Positions 7,612-15,347 of a stretch of DNA of 44,141 nucleotides are shown here, one piece after another. How positions within the stretch are numbered: the stretch's first letter is position 1; every line of letters begins with the position of its first letter. This DNA comes from Psychromonas hadalis ATCC BAA-638 (lineage in GTDB: Bacteria; Pseudomonadota; Gammaproteobacteria; Enterobacterales; Psychromonadaceae). A program made the position numbers and the translations under genes. The notes below the pieces were generated by a model. That model ran no database searches, was not told where the DNA came from, and saw only the letters and a list, made by a program, of their open reading frames with translations. The DNA lies in NCBI RefSeq assembly GCF_000420245.1, contig NZ_ATUO01000007.1, positions 1 through 44,141 on the forward strand, in the 5' to 3' direction.

Positions 7612-7734
7612 TCACATTCTCTGGCCTGACCAAACTACTTCGCCGATGATTTGAAAATCTTCGGTTTTTAGTTCGGTGCGGGTGAGTTCCCATACGGGGT
7701 AGCTGGCAACATTTAAACCGTGTTTACTATTCAT
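7612..7734 (-). pseudogene. C-terminal remnant of an S24/LexA-type peptidase
   Basis: A 40-residue frame whose ATG overlaps the stop of the nuclease gene (ATGA). It reads NVASYPVWELTRTELKTEDF then QIIGEVVWSGQRM. This matches the end of S24 repressor/UmuD-type domains (an N-x-x-YP strand followed by a closing IIGxVVW strand), and parallels the end of the intact CI here (NPNWPTPITP... IVGVVISAMRL). The catalytic Ser and Lys regions are absent. It is probably the tail of an earlier repressor left behind when the present repressor-nuclease pair was exchanged. Confidence 0.5.
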
Positions 7735-8462
7735 TGTGAGCACCTGTTATCAACAACCCTGTTTTTATTGCCCTGTAATTTAGCTATTCTTTTAGCTCGC
7801 TTACATTCCCATTTGCTTACTGGGTACATTTTATCCCACGCGTTCATTAGCTGTTTTTGCTGTTTGCTCATGCTGTACCGGTTATATGTTTCATCCATAT
7901 AAAGATAAGTTCGAGCGATGCGACCTCTAGCTGAAACAGGAGGCTCTGCCTTTCGGTTGGCTATTTTCATTTCGCATGAGCCAAAGCTACTTTTTCCGCT
8001 AGGTAGCATTGTGAAATTGTAATTGCTTCTTAATGCGTTCACTGCGCCAATAGCGGGGTAAAGATTAAACATATCGGCTTGCATATAACGATATTCTTTA
8101 TTTACCTTTTCAGCACAACGGCGACCCTTAAATGACTTCCCTTTACTATTTACACACTTCGCATCACCCTCACGCCACTCTTTGAATGTTCTACCAAAGT
8201 TTTCTGCAGGGACAACATGCTCCCATTCAACTTTTTTGGCGCGTTTAACATATTTAGTAGTAGCAAAACCATCAGGGGGAGAGATCTTCTTTTTAGAGTC
8301 AAAAGTTGCGTCACAGTACAGTGTAACTCTGTGATCATGGTAAACCTGTTTTTCTAAATTTTTTTTGGCGCGACTAAATGAATCATTTGTTTGATTCGAC
8401 GCAAAGGCTAAACAGGTAAAAAAGAGTAGAAAAAAGGAGGTAAATAAATTCTTCATTGTCAT
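7731..8462 (-). CDS. Secreted endonuclease I (EndA/Dns family)
   Basis: 243 residues. A Sec signal peptide (MTMKNLFTSFFLLFFTCLAF) is followed by the Endonuclease_1 fold: VEWEHVVPAENFG with the catalytic His, an N/H-rich metal-binding half (DMFNLYPAIGAVNALRSNYN), and several cysteines (YCDATF, KCVNSKGKSFKGRRC, GSCEM, ECKRA) that likely form disulfides, as in Vibrio Dns and E. coli EndA (about 230 residues). Such enzymes cleave double-stranded DNA non-specifically in the periplasm or outside. It begins two bases after the CI stop, so it is probably co-transcribed with the repressor. It may degrade incoming DNA or extracellular DNA; that role is inference. Confidence 0.85.
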   Translation of the reverse strand: MTMKNLFTSFFLLFFTCLAFASNQTNDSFSRAKKNLEKQVYHDHRVTLYCDATFDSKKKISPPDGFATTKYVKRAKKVEWEHVVPAENFGRTFKEWREGDAKCVNSKGKSFKGRRCAEKVNKEYRYMQADMFNLYPAIGAVNALRSNYNFTMLPSGKSSFGSCEMKIANRKAEPPVSARGRIARTYLYMDETYNRYSMSKQQKQLMNAWDKMYPVSKWECKRAKRIAKLQGNKNRVVDNRCSQ

Positions 8463-8463
8463 A

Positions 8464-9105
8464 TTAAAACAATCTCATCGCAGAAATAACCACACCGACG
8501 ATGGTGCAGTTTCCGTTGATGGGGGTGATTGGGGTTGGCCAGTTGGGGTTGGCTGCTTGTAAAAACTTCTGACCATCTTCAACAATGAGCTGTTTAAAGG
8601 TGGCTTGGTTTTCATCTTCTAAACGAGCGACGATATATTTTCCGTCTGTGGCTTGTACTTCGGGGTCTACAAAAATCAATTCTCCCTCTGTGAATACGGG
8701 GTTCATGCTTTTGCCTACCACTTTGAGGATAAAGGTGCTTTTTGAGCATTTGACGGGGCAGGGGTAATAATCGGCTTCATGTATTGATGTTAGTGAAATA
8801 TCTGACCAGTCGCCTGCTTGTACCCATGAAATTAACGGGAACGCACCTTGTGGTTTGAGGTAAACGGGTTCGACATTGTTATCCCATGCAACAGGCAAGG
8901 GTGAGCCTTGACCGTGTAAAAGCCAATCTGGATCACAATCTAGTGTTTTAGCTAATGCAATTAAACTCTCGCCTCTTGGGCGATTAACCGATTGCTCCCA
9001 TTGGCTTATAGACACTCTAGATACTCCCGAAGCCTTTCCTAATTGGGCTTGGGTGAATCTGTTTTCTTTCCTGAGTTTTAAAATTCTATCGCCTAGCGTT
9101 TCCAT
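8464..9105 (-). CDS. CI-type phage repressor, HTH plus S24 peptidase
   Basis: 213 residues. The N-terminal XRE helix-turn-helix (about 16-40, TQAQLGKASGVSRVSISQWE) binds the operators upstream. The C-terminal LexA/S24 domain has the self-cleavage bond Ala97-Gly98 (WVQAGDW), nucleophile Ser133 (VGKSMNP) and general base Lys171 (ATFKQL). Activated RecA would trigger autocleavage and induction. It is divergent from the cro-like gene across about 125 bases. Classical P2 C repressor is a small non-cleavable protein, so this lambda-like repressor in a P2-like early region is a mosaic feature. The nuclease and conversion genes follow on the same strand. Confidence 0.92.
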   Translation of the reverse strand: METLGDRILKLRKENRFTQAQLGKASGVSRVSISQWEQSVNRPRGESLIALAKTLDCDPDWLLHGQGSPLPVAWDNNVEPVYLKPQGAFPLISWVQAGDWSDISLTSIHEADYYPCPVKCSKSTFILKVVGKSMNPVFTEGELIFVDPEVQATDGKYIVARLEDENQATFKQLIVEDGQKFLQAANPNWPTPITPINGNCTIVGVVISAMRLF

Positions 9106-9114
9106 GTCAGCAAT

Positions 9115-9213
9115 CTTACATTGAATTAGTGAAAGCTACCTTACTTTTTTCATGTAAGTATATTGACAATGTAAGAGTTGAATTGTAATCTTACATTTAA
9201 GTAATGTTACTTA
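9115..9213. promoter_or_regulatory. Repressor/Cro operator region with ATGTAAG half-sites
   Basis: Copies of ATGTAAG or its complement CTTACAT lie at 9115-9121, 9152-9158, 9169-9175 and 9190-9196, with partial copies at 9140-9144 and 9206-9214. AATGTAAG (9168-9175) and CTTACATT (9190-9197) form an 8-bp inverted repeat spanning the spacer and -10 of the rightward promoter. The cluster lies between the divergent cI and cro-like starts, as in lambdoid switches. Confidence 0.75.
9163..9191 (+). promoter_or_regulatory. Early rightward promoter (cro/cox)
   Basis: A perfect -35 TTGACA (9163-9168), a 17-base spacer and a -10 TAATCT (9186-9191) predict transcription starting near 9198, about 30 bases before the cro-like ATG. 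Both elements overlap CI half-sites, so bound repressor would block it. Confidence 0.8.
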
Positions 9214-9229
9214 CGTTTTGGTAAAGGCT

Positions 9230-9436
9230 ATGAAAAAACAAGATGCAATTAAATATTTTGGTGGTGTGGGCAAAGTTGCCTCTGAGTTGGGTATTGCTCA
9301 CAACGCTGTTTCCCAATGGGGCGAAGAAGTGCCAATCCGTCGCGCGTTTGAATTAGAGCGCATCACTAACGGTGCGTTAAAAGCGGACTTCACCGCACCT
9401 GTGCCTAAAAAACTTTCCGCTACGGCTAAGGGGTAG
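9230..9436 (+). CDS. Cro-like DNA-binding protein
   Basis: 68 residues from ATG 9230 (MKKQDAIKYFGGVGKVASEL); a TTG four codons upstream is less likely. The helix-turn-helix is about residues 11-33 (GGVGKVASELGIAHNAVSQW), typical of the Cro/YdaS-like family that uses KVASxLGxxxxAVSxW. It is the first gene of the rightward early operon under the TTGACA promoter and should antagonise CI at the shared operators. Length fits Cro proteins (60-75 residues). Confidence 0.85.
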   Translation: MKKQDAIKYFGGVGKVASELGIAHNAVSQWGEEVPIRRAFELERITNGALKADFTAPVPKKLSATAKG

Positions 9437-9438
9437 TT

Positions 9439-9648
9439 ATGCACATGACCTTATCACTCGACGTTCCCATGCTCAGCATTGCTGAATATGCAAAACGCAC
9501 GGGCATTAGCGTTGATTCGGTAAAAAAGCAGTGTGTCAAAGGGCAGTTGCCTTTTATTCAAACCGAACTCCGTGGCACACGTTATATCAACATGGTGCAA
9601 CTCACACAGCGCTGTGCAGAAGCCAATGCTGATAAGGCTTGGAATTAA
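9439..9648 (+). CDS. cox: Cox-like excisionase/regulator
   Basis: 69 residues from ATG 9439, three bases after the cro-like stop; MLSIAEYAKRTGISVDSVKK is a winged-helix/MerR-like HTH and the GTRYINMVQLTQR segment matches the C-terminal wing of P2-type Cox proteins. Cox bends DNA at the attachment site for excision and represses the lysogenic promoter. Position directly after cro and before the CII-like gene supports this. Not verified by search. Confidence 0.65.
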   Translation: MHMTLSLDVPMLSIAEYAKRTGISVDSVKKQCVKGQLPFIQTELRGTRYINMVQLTQRCAEANADKAWN

Positions 9649-9741
9649 CCATAAATAGCAACCCATTTTACAGTCGGTGTCAGCCAATGATGTAAAACAG
9701 GAAAACTATTACTTATCTTTTCAACATGTTGAGTATGACCA

Positions 9742-10272
9742 ATGGAATGTCTTAATGAAACGGGCGGTTTTCGTGAGAACGCCCAACAAAAATACGATGA
9801 CGCATGCAATGCGTTTTCAGCTTCACAAAATCTCGCACAAGTGGAACGTTTCACTGGTGTTAAAAAACTGAAAGACAAGTTAAACCCTAGCCAGAGCCAC
9901 AAGCTTTCCGCCTTTGAATTGAAACTTATCACTAAAGCATCGGGTGACTACACGATAATTCATAGCATGTTGTTATCGCTCGATATGGTCGCGGTCAATG
10001 TTAACCGTGATGGCGATAAAATGACGTTAGTTCATCGCGCCTTAACCCACAGTAAAAACGCAGGCGACCTTGCCTCGCTCACCTTAGAAAACGGCGGTGA
10101 AATTCGTTTACCTCGCCGTAAAGCAAGGCAACTTTTAGACACAGTGAACGCAGGTATTGCCAACCTTGTTTTATTAGCCAACGACCTCGAAAACCGCACC
10201 AGTGGGGTGACTCCGTTCTTATCAATGGGCGTTGATTTTGTTGTTCAGAATGGTGGAGCGGGATTGATGTGA
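9742..10272 (+). CDS. CII-like phage regulatory protein (Phage_CP76 family)
   Basis: 176 residues (MECLNETGGFRENAQQKYDD...). The core GVKKLKDKLNPSQSHKLSAF (about residues 39-58) with a following THSKNAGDLASLT region fits the CP76/CII regulators of P2-like phages such as 186, where CII activates the establishment promoter. The N-terminal 35 residues resemble the helical lead-in of the same family. The ATG at 9742 is chosen from the track frame; a small overlapping frame in another register at 9677 is probably not real. The stop shares a base with the next ATG (10272). Confidence 0.75.
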   Translation: MECLNETGGFRENAQQKYDDACNAFSASQNLAQVERFTGVKKLKDKLNPSQSHKLSAFELKLITKASGDYTIIHSMLLSLDMVAVNVNRDGDKMTLVHRALTHSKNAGDLASLTLENGGEIRLPRRKARQLLDTVNAGIANLVLLANDLENRTSGVTPFLSMGVDFVVQNGGAGLM

Positions 10273-10385
10273 TGAATAGTGAAAAATTCAAAGTTGATTA
10301 TGCAATAAACCTTTACCGAAAATTACGCTGGTCTGGCTTAAATATAAATGATGCTTACACAGAGATTCGTCGTCACTTTAACTAA
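10272..10385 (+). CDS. Small phage protein
   Basis: A 37-residue frame (MNSEKFKVDYAINLYRKLRW...) starting in TGATG-style overlap with the preceding stop. Basic and helical, no membrane segment. Coupled position and absence of intervening space support translation. The ending YTEIRRHFN is reminiscent of short phage regulatory peptides but no family is recognised. Confidence 0.45.
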   Translation: MNSEKFKVDYAINLYRKLRWSGLNINDAYTEIRRHFN

Positions 10386-10401
10386 TTAGGAAACATTAAT
10401 A

Positions 10402-10440
10402 ATGACAATGAAAAAAATAGATAGAAAAAAGCTTATGTGA
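10402..10440 (+). CDS. 12-residue lysine-rich leader ORF
   Basis: ATG 10402 reads MTMKKIDRKKLM and stops at 10438-10440. Its last ATG/TGA overlaps the GTG (10437) that opens the next frame. It may couple translation of the downstream gene, or it could be the true N-terminus of that gene separated by a two-base change. An AGGAA site (10388-10392) precedes it at suitable distance. Confidence 0.35.
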   Translation: MTMKKIDRKKLM

Positions 10441-10583
10441 AAATTATTAACTTAATGATAGCTGGAGATAACAAAGGCGCATTTGATGCAATGAGAAATT
10501 TATGCGGTGAAGACTCTGGTTTATTTGTTTTGAGTAGTTACGAAGAGGTAAGAAAAGCATTTGAAGAGAATAAAGAGAAGTGA
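10437..10583 (+). CDS. Small phage protein
   Basis: 48 residues from GTG 10437 (KIINLMIAGDNKGAFDAMRN...), ending EEVRKAFEENKEK. An alternative start is ATG 10455. Soluble and acidic. No family recognised. It lies in the early operon between the CII-like gene and the hairpin at 10591. Confidence 0.45.
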   Translation: MKIINLMIAGDNKGAFDAMRNLCGEDSGLFVLSSYEEVRKAFEENKEK

Positions 10584-10590
10584 AAACAGT

Positions 10591-10622
10591 GTGATAACCA
10601 GAGCTCGAACTCTGATTATCAC
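10591..10622. other. Stem-loop between early genes
   Basis: GTGATAACCAGAG (10591-10603) pairs with CTCTGATTATCAC (10610-10622; one C/A mismatch) around CTCGAA. There is no T-run, so an RNA processing or regulatory hairpin, or a protein-binding palindrome, is more likely than a terminator. Confidence 0.6.
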
Positions 10623-10648
10623 GTACATAAATTAATAAGGAATCAATT

Positions 10649-10804
10649 ATGTCCAAAGAGTATAGCACTGCTTTAAAACTAGGAGCAACCGCTCCGTTTG
10701 CATTAATTATGAAATTAACCAACAAGGAGCGTGGCGCGTTTGTCGATGCGGTATCCCCTACCTTGTTACCTGCACTTAAACGTGCGCTATTAAAAGGAGC
10801 TTAA
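10649..10804 (+). CDS. Small phage protein
   Basis: 51 residues (MSKEYSTALKLGATAPFALI...). AAGGAATC lies just before the ATG. A weakly hydrophobic middle (GATAPFALIMKL) and basic C-terminus (LPALKRALLKGA). The stop is two bases from the next ATG (TAATAATG), so it is operonic with it. Not recognised. Confidence 0.5.
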   Translation: MSKEYSTALKLGATAPFALIMKLTNKERGAFVDAVSPTLLPALKRALLKGA

Positions 10805-10806
10805 TA

Positions 10807-11193
10807 ATGAATAAAACAGCCCAAAAAATGAAGTGCAACCGCCATCTATTACTCGTTGACCACGCTTTGCTCAGTGACAGTAGTGTTTTGCATCACGCCT
10901 TTAAACGTGATGAGGGTGCTCACTCTGTTTGTTCGATGGTGAGCGCGATAATGACATTAGCAATGTTAAGCAGTGATGTGTTGCATATCGAAGTTGCTTA
11001 TTCCCCCCATTGTGCTGATTTAGACGTGAAAGTATTTAATGTCGACACTAATTATTTCGGCATTTATAAACCCCTTTTTCGCCGTTGCGTGCATTTAGAC
11101 CAATCAACCAGTCTTGAATATTTAAAAGCGCTTGAAGATGAGCTGATTGAATTAGTTGGTAATGCCAAAGATAAATTAGTGGGGGCGGTATGA
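10807..11193 (+). CDS. Hypothetical phage early protein
   Basis: 128 residues, soluble, with cysteines at CNRHLL, SVCSMV, PHCADL and RRCVHL. AAAGGAGC precedes the ATG. The stop overlaps the next start by four bases (ATGA), so translation is coupled. It lies in the block between CII and the replication gene, where P2-like phages carry B-like and other accessory functions. No family recognised. Confidence 0.6.
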   Translation: MNKTAQKMKCNRHLLLVDHALLSDSSVLHHAFKRDEGAHSVCSMVSAIMTLAMLSSDVLHIEVAYSPHCADLDVKVFNVDTNYFGIYKPLFRRCVHLDQSTSLEYLKALEDELIELVGNAKDKLVGAV

Positions 11194-11492
11194 GTTATCA
11201 CGCGGTCACCGCTGATGTGGCAAGCAGAAAGATTGCTGACATCCATGCCATCTTCGCTGAATGTAATGAAACCGTGGAAGGACGTTATCAACAGGAGTGG
11301 TCATCACTGCGCACGGTCGAACGTGAGGCATTTTGTAAAGTAGCTGGATTGAAAGTTCGCCATGTGAATATGTCATTACGTGAGATGGATATTAAAGAGC
11401 GTGAGCAATTGCTTATTGCCATCAAAAGCATGAGCCGTGTTTCTGCACTTTTTGCTGATGCCGATGTTGGACGCATTAAGGGGTTTAATTGA
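11190..11492 (+). CDS. Hypothetical phage early protein
   Basis: 100 residues, highly charged and helical (IFAECNETVEGRYQQEWSSL, REMDIKEREQLLIAIKSMSR). Its ATG overlaps the previous stop and its stop overlaps the next ATG (TGATG). The compact overlaps mark an operon leading to the methyltransferase and gpA. Function unknown. Confidence 0.65.
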   Translation: MSYHAVTADVASRKIADIHAIFAECNETVEGRYQQEWSSLRTVEREAFCKVAGLKVRHVNMSLREMDIKEREQLLIAIKSMSRVSALFADADVGRIKGFN

Positions 11493-12022
11493 TGAGTTCA
11501 ACTAACGGAAAAACTATCCCTAAAGAGCTTTATCCAACCCCTGCTGTTGTGGTGGATGCGTTGATGAAGGTGATCACGTTTAGAGAGGGCGATAAATTTT
11601 TAGAACCTTGTTACGGAACGGGTGCAATCTTTAATAAAGTACCTTTGCCACGCATGACAAAAAGCCTTGCTGAATTGGCGTTTGGTATCGATTACTTAAC
11701 GACTGAGTTTGAGCAGAAAGATGTGATCATCACTAATCCGCCTTTTTCACTCACTGAGCAGTTCCTTGAAAAAAGCCTTTCTGAATTAGCCCCTGATGGC
11801 ACGTTAATTTACCTTCAACGCCTTAACTATTTAGGCTCTAAAAAGCGTGTGCCATTTTGGGCGCGCATTGGCTTTCCACATAAAACCCCTGTCATTGTTC
11901 CACGTCCTCGCTTTGTAGGTGGTGGCTCAGATAGCTGTGAATATGCGTGGTTTATTTGGGACTTTGGTAGTCGTGTTGCGCTACCACAAGGGTTGAGTCA
12001 TTTGATTAGTGAGGGCAAATAA
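11492..12022 (+). CDS. Phage DNA adenine-type methyltransferase
   Basis: 176 residues from ATG 11492. Motif I is FLEPCYGTGAI (AdoMet binding, about residues 33-43) and motif IV is the catalytic NPPF in VIITNPPFSL (about 81-90). This is the order of gamma-like or small phage N6-adenine methyltransferases. No target-recognition domain of usual length is present, so specificity cannot be read. It probably protects the phage genome from host restriction. It sits in the early operon directly before the 166-residue gene and gpA. The ATG overlaps the upstream stop. Confidence 0.8.
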   Translation: MSSTNGKTIPKELYPTPAVVVDALMKVITFREGDKFLEPCYGTGAIFNKVPLPRMTKSLAELAFGIDYLTTEFEQKDVIITNPPFSLTEQFLEKSLSELAPDGTLIYLQRLNYLGSKKRVPFWARIGFPHKTPVIVPRPRFVGGGSDSCEYAWFIWDFGSRVALPQGLSHLISEGK

Positions 12023-12023
12023 T

Positions 12024-12524
12024 ATGCAAAAGAATATTCATGAATTCACCCAAGTTATAAAAATTAAAGATAGATATTTTTGTAGATTTGGTAAGAAAAG
12101 TCGCGTCATGACCGCTCACAGCTTAACGGGTGCTACTACTTATCAAGAACACGAAGTGGTGGCTGTGTTTAAAAAACTGGTCGATTTGGGTAAGAAGCCT
12201 GTCGTTGTAACAATTGGTGAGGTTGATGATTCTTATCAATTTTATGGAAATGTTGAAGGGCTACATATTTTACTGTTGGAAAGTGACCTGAAGTTGATAG
12301 ACAGTTTTTTATCTCAGGGTTTAACGCTTACAGATTGGCGTGAACATACCAAAGATTATTTAAAATATACTAAAGAAGTTGTATCACCGGCTGAAGAACA
12401 ATCCGTGAACCCTTATCAGCACCAAGGGCTTATTCGTTCTGAAGTGTTTAAATTTCCGACCGATTTTAGCGTGATATTCAAGCTTCAACGACCGAATTGT
12501 TGGTGGGATGAGATCCCGTTTTGA
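12024..12524 (+). CDS. Hypothetical protein between methyltransferase and gpA
   Basis: 166 residues from ATG 12024, one base after the methyltransferase stop. Mixed alpha/beta: KDRYFCRFGKKSRVMTAHSL near the N-terminus and WREHTKDYLKYTKE mid-protein; it ends RPNCWWDEIPF. Its stop overlaps the gpA start (TGATG), so the two are coupled. A replication accessory role is suggested by position only. Confidence 0.6.
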   Translation: MQKNIHEFTQVIKIKDRYFCRFGKKSRVMTAHSLTGATTYQEHEVVAVFKKLVDLGKKPVVVTIGEVDDSYQFYGNVEGLHILLLESDLKLIDSFLSQGLTLTDWREHTKDYLKYTKEVVSPAEEQSVNPYQHQGLIRSEVFKFPTDFSVIFKLQRPNCWWDEIPF

Positions 12525-15010
12525 TGACTATGCAAATGGAACATGAAATCAAACGCACTCAAGCGGTTGATAGTAAATATCGTGAGCAACGAGATTACTT
12601 AAATGATCTGAATGATAAATTTAAGTATTACCGCGCAGAGCCCCAAAAGGCATTGCTGAATGAACAAGCTAACCAGCAATGGTTTATTGACAAAAAATGG
12701 GCTGTGACTGAATTAGTTGAAACGATGCCACGTGAATTGGCAACCTCAGTTTTTAAGCAGTATGTAAAGAAGTGGGAAAAATATGTACTTGCCAATGGCA
12801 GTGCGCGTAGTGCAAACATTTGGTTGCGTAAGCGTGTTGAGAAAACCCGTGTTGCCGTGAGCCGTTTTCCTGTACCGATTGATAACCTCTATTTTGAGTC
12901 TGGTCGAAAGGCGCAGGCTAATATTTGGTGTGATAAGTGCGTTCAGATTGTGACTGAGTGTGCTGAAAAGTCGATGAGCATTGCAGAAACAAAAGAGTTT
13001 GTGGTTGAAATTGCAAAGCAATGGGGCTTTGCTGTTAAAAAGTCTACTGAGCAGATTGAACGTCAATCACATGAGTGTGATGATGAATTTGAGCTACGTA
13101 AGGCAGATGAACTCGCATGGTTTGAGATGTTACGTTTACTAGATGAACAATGGTGGTTACGTAAGATAGATGTTGCGTTCCGACAGTATTATGAACATTG
13201 CCAGATTATCAATGGTCGTGTTCATCAAGGTTCTTCTCGCTATTTAAGCTGCCATGGTTTAACTGATTTCCGTGCGCGTAAAACTGCGTGTGAAATTGCG
13301 TTAAGCCAGATGCTGGTTGTGAACTCAGAAACGGGCGAAGAGATGGAGATGAGTGATGTTGTTAAAGCATCAATCGCTAATCCTGAGTTAAGACGTAATG
13401 AGTTAATGCTTCGCTTGCGTGGCTTTGAAAATATTGCTGATGAAAACGGTTTGATTGCTGGCTTTTATACGTTAACCGCTCCCTCTAAATTTCATGCTTA
13501 CAACAAACGAAAAAATGGTAAAGGTGCGTATCTAAATAAAAATTATAAAGGTGCAAGCCCACGAACAACACAAACTTACTTGTGCGGTGTGTGGGCTAAG
13601 GCACGTGCAAAACTGAAACGATTAGATATTGAGATAATCGGCTTTCGTGTTTGCGAACCTCACCATGATGGAACCCCTCACTGGCATGCGCTATTTTTCT
13701 TTCATCCCGAAGATGAGCAGATTATCCGTTTTGTGCTTGCTGATTACTTTACCCAAGAAGACCGTTCTGAGTTAAATGTCAGTGATGATGAGTTTCAATT
13801 GTGGGGCAAGATAATTGGCGGTGATGATTCACAGGTTGATCTCTTTGATATCGAGAAAATCAGGGAGAGTGAAAACTTAATTAAAAATGTTGCTGAACGT
13901 ATTAAAGCTCGTTTCCTCTATGAAAAAATTGATAAAGATAAGGGTTCTGCAACGGGCTACCTTGCCAAGTATATCGCTAAAAACATTGATGGCTTTAAGG
14001 TCGATGATGAAGAGGGGAAGCCTGCTAATAAATCCGCAGAGCTTGCTTGTGGTTGGTCGAGTACCTGGCGAATTAGGCAGTTTCAGCAGATAGGCGGTCC
14101 ACCTGTTTCTGTTTGGCGTGAACTGCGCAGACTTGAGCAAGATAAAGAGGTGGCAGAAGCAAAGGCGAAAGCGAAAAAAGAGGGCGTGAAGTACGAACCT
14201 AAAATACGTTCGCTTATAGATATTCAATCTGAACATGATCCCGTTGAGATAGCACGTATTGCTGCCGATTTAGGCAATTGGTCAATGTATATCGAAGCAA
14301 TGGGAGGGCTGTTTTGTAAGCGCGCAGGCTTCCCTGTGGGTGTTGTTTATAAGCAGGTTGAAAACGCTTATGGCGAATCAGTTAAGAAATTAAAGGCGGT
14401 GGGGTGTTCGTTTATCACCATGATTTCGAGAAGTGACGGCTGGTCGATAGTTAAGAAAAATGCAACGAAGGAGGGGTTTGACCCTAAAGCAAGCGCCAGC
14501 GCAGCACTTGGAGTTCTGTCACTAACTGTACGCGAACAGCAAATTATTAAGCAAGGTCGTCAATTAGGGGTATCAATTGATGGCCCTACCGCACGTATTT
14601 TAGATGCGGGTGGTAGCATTACCTTAAAAACTAGAGTGGTTAAAGGTGAAAAACGAGTTGAAAAGATGAAAATGGTGAAAACCTACCTTGATGTAGGTGG
14701 TGATCAGCTACAAATATGGGAAGAATCCGTTGATATTGATTCATTGCACCTTGAGTACATGATTAATGGTCAGCCAGATAAGAAAGGACGTGTTAATGAT
14801 CTTCAAAAATTACGTGAGGCACTACGAGAGCGTAAGGGCAATATGCAGATTTTGTACCTTGATACTGGATGGCGTACAACCGTGATGGTAAAAAATAGTG
14901 TTGGAGCTGAAAGTGAGTTAACCACTGTGCAACGCTTAGAGGCTGTTCAGGCTTGGGCTGATGAAAATAAAGTTAGATTGATAAAAGCGAAACAGGGAGG
15001 GGTGTTTTGA
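12524..15010 (+). CDS. P2 gpA-like HUH replication endonuclease
   Basis: 828 residues from ATG 12524. This is the rolling-circle initiator of P2-like phages. The HUH metal-binding motif is HHDGTPHWHALFF (about residues 380-392). Two catalytic tyrosines follow in GYLAKYIAKN (about Y479 and Y483), matching the paired Tyr (four residues apart) of P2 A. The FYTLTAPSKFHAY motif upstream (about 315-327) is the conserved first Rep motif. It nicks the phage origin, usually within the A gene itself, and forms a 5'-phosphotyrosine link. Length is close to P2 A (about 760). The last codons overlap the TTG-start gene that follows. Confidence 0.92.
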   Translation: MTMQMEHEIKRTQAVDSKYREQRDYLNDLNDKFKYYRAEPQKALLNEQANQQWFIDKKWAVTELVETMPRELATSVFKQYVKKWEKYVLANGSARSANIWLRKRVEKTRVAVSRFPVPIDNLYFESGRKAQANIWCDKCVQIVTECAEKSMSIAETKEFVVEIAKQWGFAVKKSTEQIERQSHECDDEFELRKADELAWFEMLRLLDEQWWLRKIDVAFRQYYEHCQIINGRVHQGSSRYLSCHGLTDFRARKTACEIALSQMLVVNSETGEEMEMSDVVKASIANPELRRNELMLRLRGFENIADENGLIAGFYTLTAPSKFHAYNKRKNGKGAYLNKNYKGASPRTTQTYLCGVWAKARAKLKRLDIEIIGFRVCEPHHDGTPHWHALFFFHPEDEQIIRFVLADYFTQEDRSELNVSDDEFQLWGKIIGGDDSQVDLFDIEKIRESENLIKNVAERIKARFLYEKIDKDKGSATGYLAKYIAKNIDGFKVDDEEGKPANKSAELACGWSSTWRIRQFQQIGGPPVSVWRELRRLEQDKEVAEAKAKAKKEGVKYEPKIRSLIDIQSEHDPVEIARIAADLGNWSMYIEAMGGLFCKRAGFPVGVVYKQVENAYGESVKKLKAVGCSFITMISRSDGWSIVKKNATKEGFDPKASASAALGVLSLTVREQQIIKQGRQLGVSIDGPTARILDAGGSITLKTRVVKGEKRVEKMKMVKTYLDVGGDQLQIWEESVDIDSLHLEYMINGQPDKKGRVNDLQKLREALRERKGNMQILYLDTGWRTTVMVKNSVGAESELTTVQRLEAVQAWADENKVRLIKAKQGGVF

Positions 15011-15234
15011 CAAATGATGATTTTAGTGAACATGTTAAAGGGTTAGATACTAACTCAGAAAAATATGATCAAGCAGAAAGAGAGTGGGTACAACGATTAA
15101 AGCGCACAGGTGTTACTCATGTTTCAAGTAAACCTTTTGGTGATCCTGAATTTCTTAAAAAGCATCGTGAGGATAATAAGTGGCGTGTTGAAGCTAAGTC
15201 TGCTCACAACACCTACGCCAACCGTAAAGGTTAA
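15007..15234 (+). CDS. Small hypothetical protein with TTG start
   Basis: 75 residues opening at TTG 15007, inside the gpA stop overlap (TTTTGA), with AGGGAGGGG eight bases upstream deciding this start. Charged and soluble (KYDQAEREWVQRLKRTGVTH). It ends the early operon; a structured non-coding region follows. No known family recognised. Confidence 0.6.
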   Translation: MTNDDFSEHVKGLDTNSEKYDQAEREWVQRLKRTGVTHVSSKPFGDPEFLKKHREDNKWRVEAKSAHNTYANRKG

Positions 15235-15241
15235 TTGACAA

Positions 15242-15322
15242 TGCGCCTAATTCGGGTTTATCCTAACAACGCACTTGCAAAATCAAGTGCCGGGATTAGT
15301 ACACCGATAATTAACAGGCGCA
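15242..15322 (+). other. Structured leader RNA, first stem-loop
   Basis: An outer stem TGCGCCT/AGGCGCA (15242-15248 with 15316-15322) encloses a hairpin GCACTTG/CAAGTGC (15271-15277 with 15284-15290, loop CAAAAT). The region has no gene. The layout resembles the non-coding segment before ash/icd-like small ORFs of P4-type elements, as I remember it. Confidence 0.55.
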
Positions 15323-15347
15323 TAGTCGCCAGCGATAAATATTTTGA

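Noticed and set aside
13877-14236. Minus-strand frame of 119 codons
   Set aside because: Antisense shadow inside the gpA-like gene.
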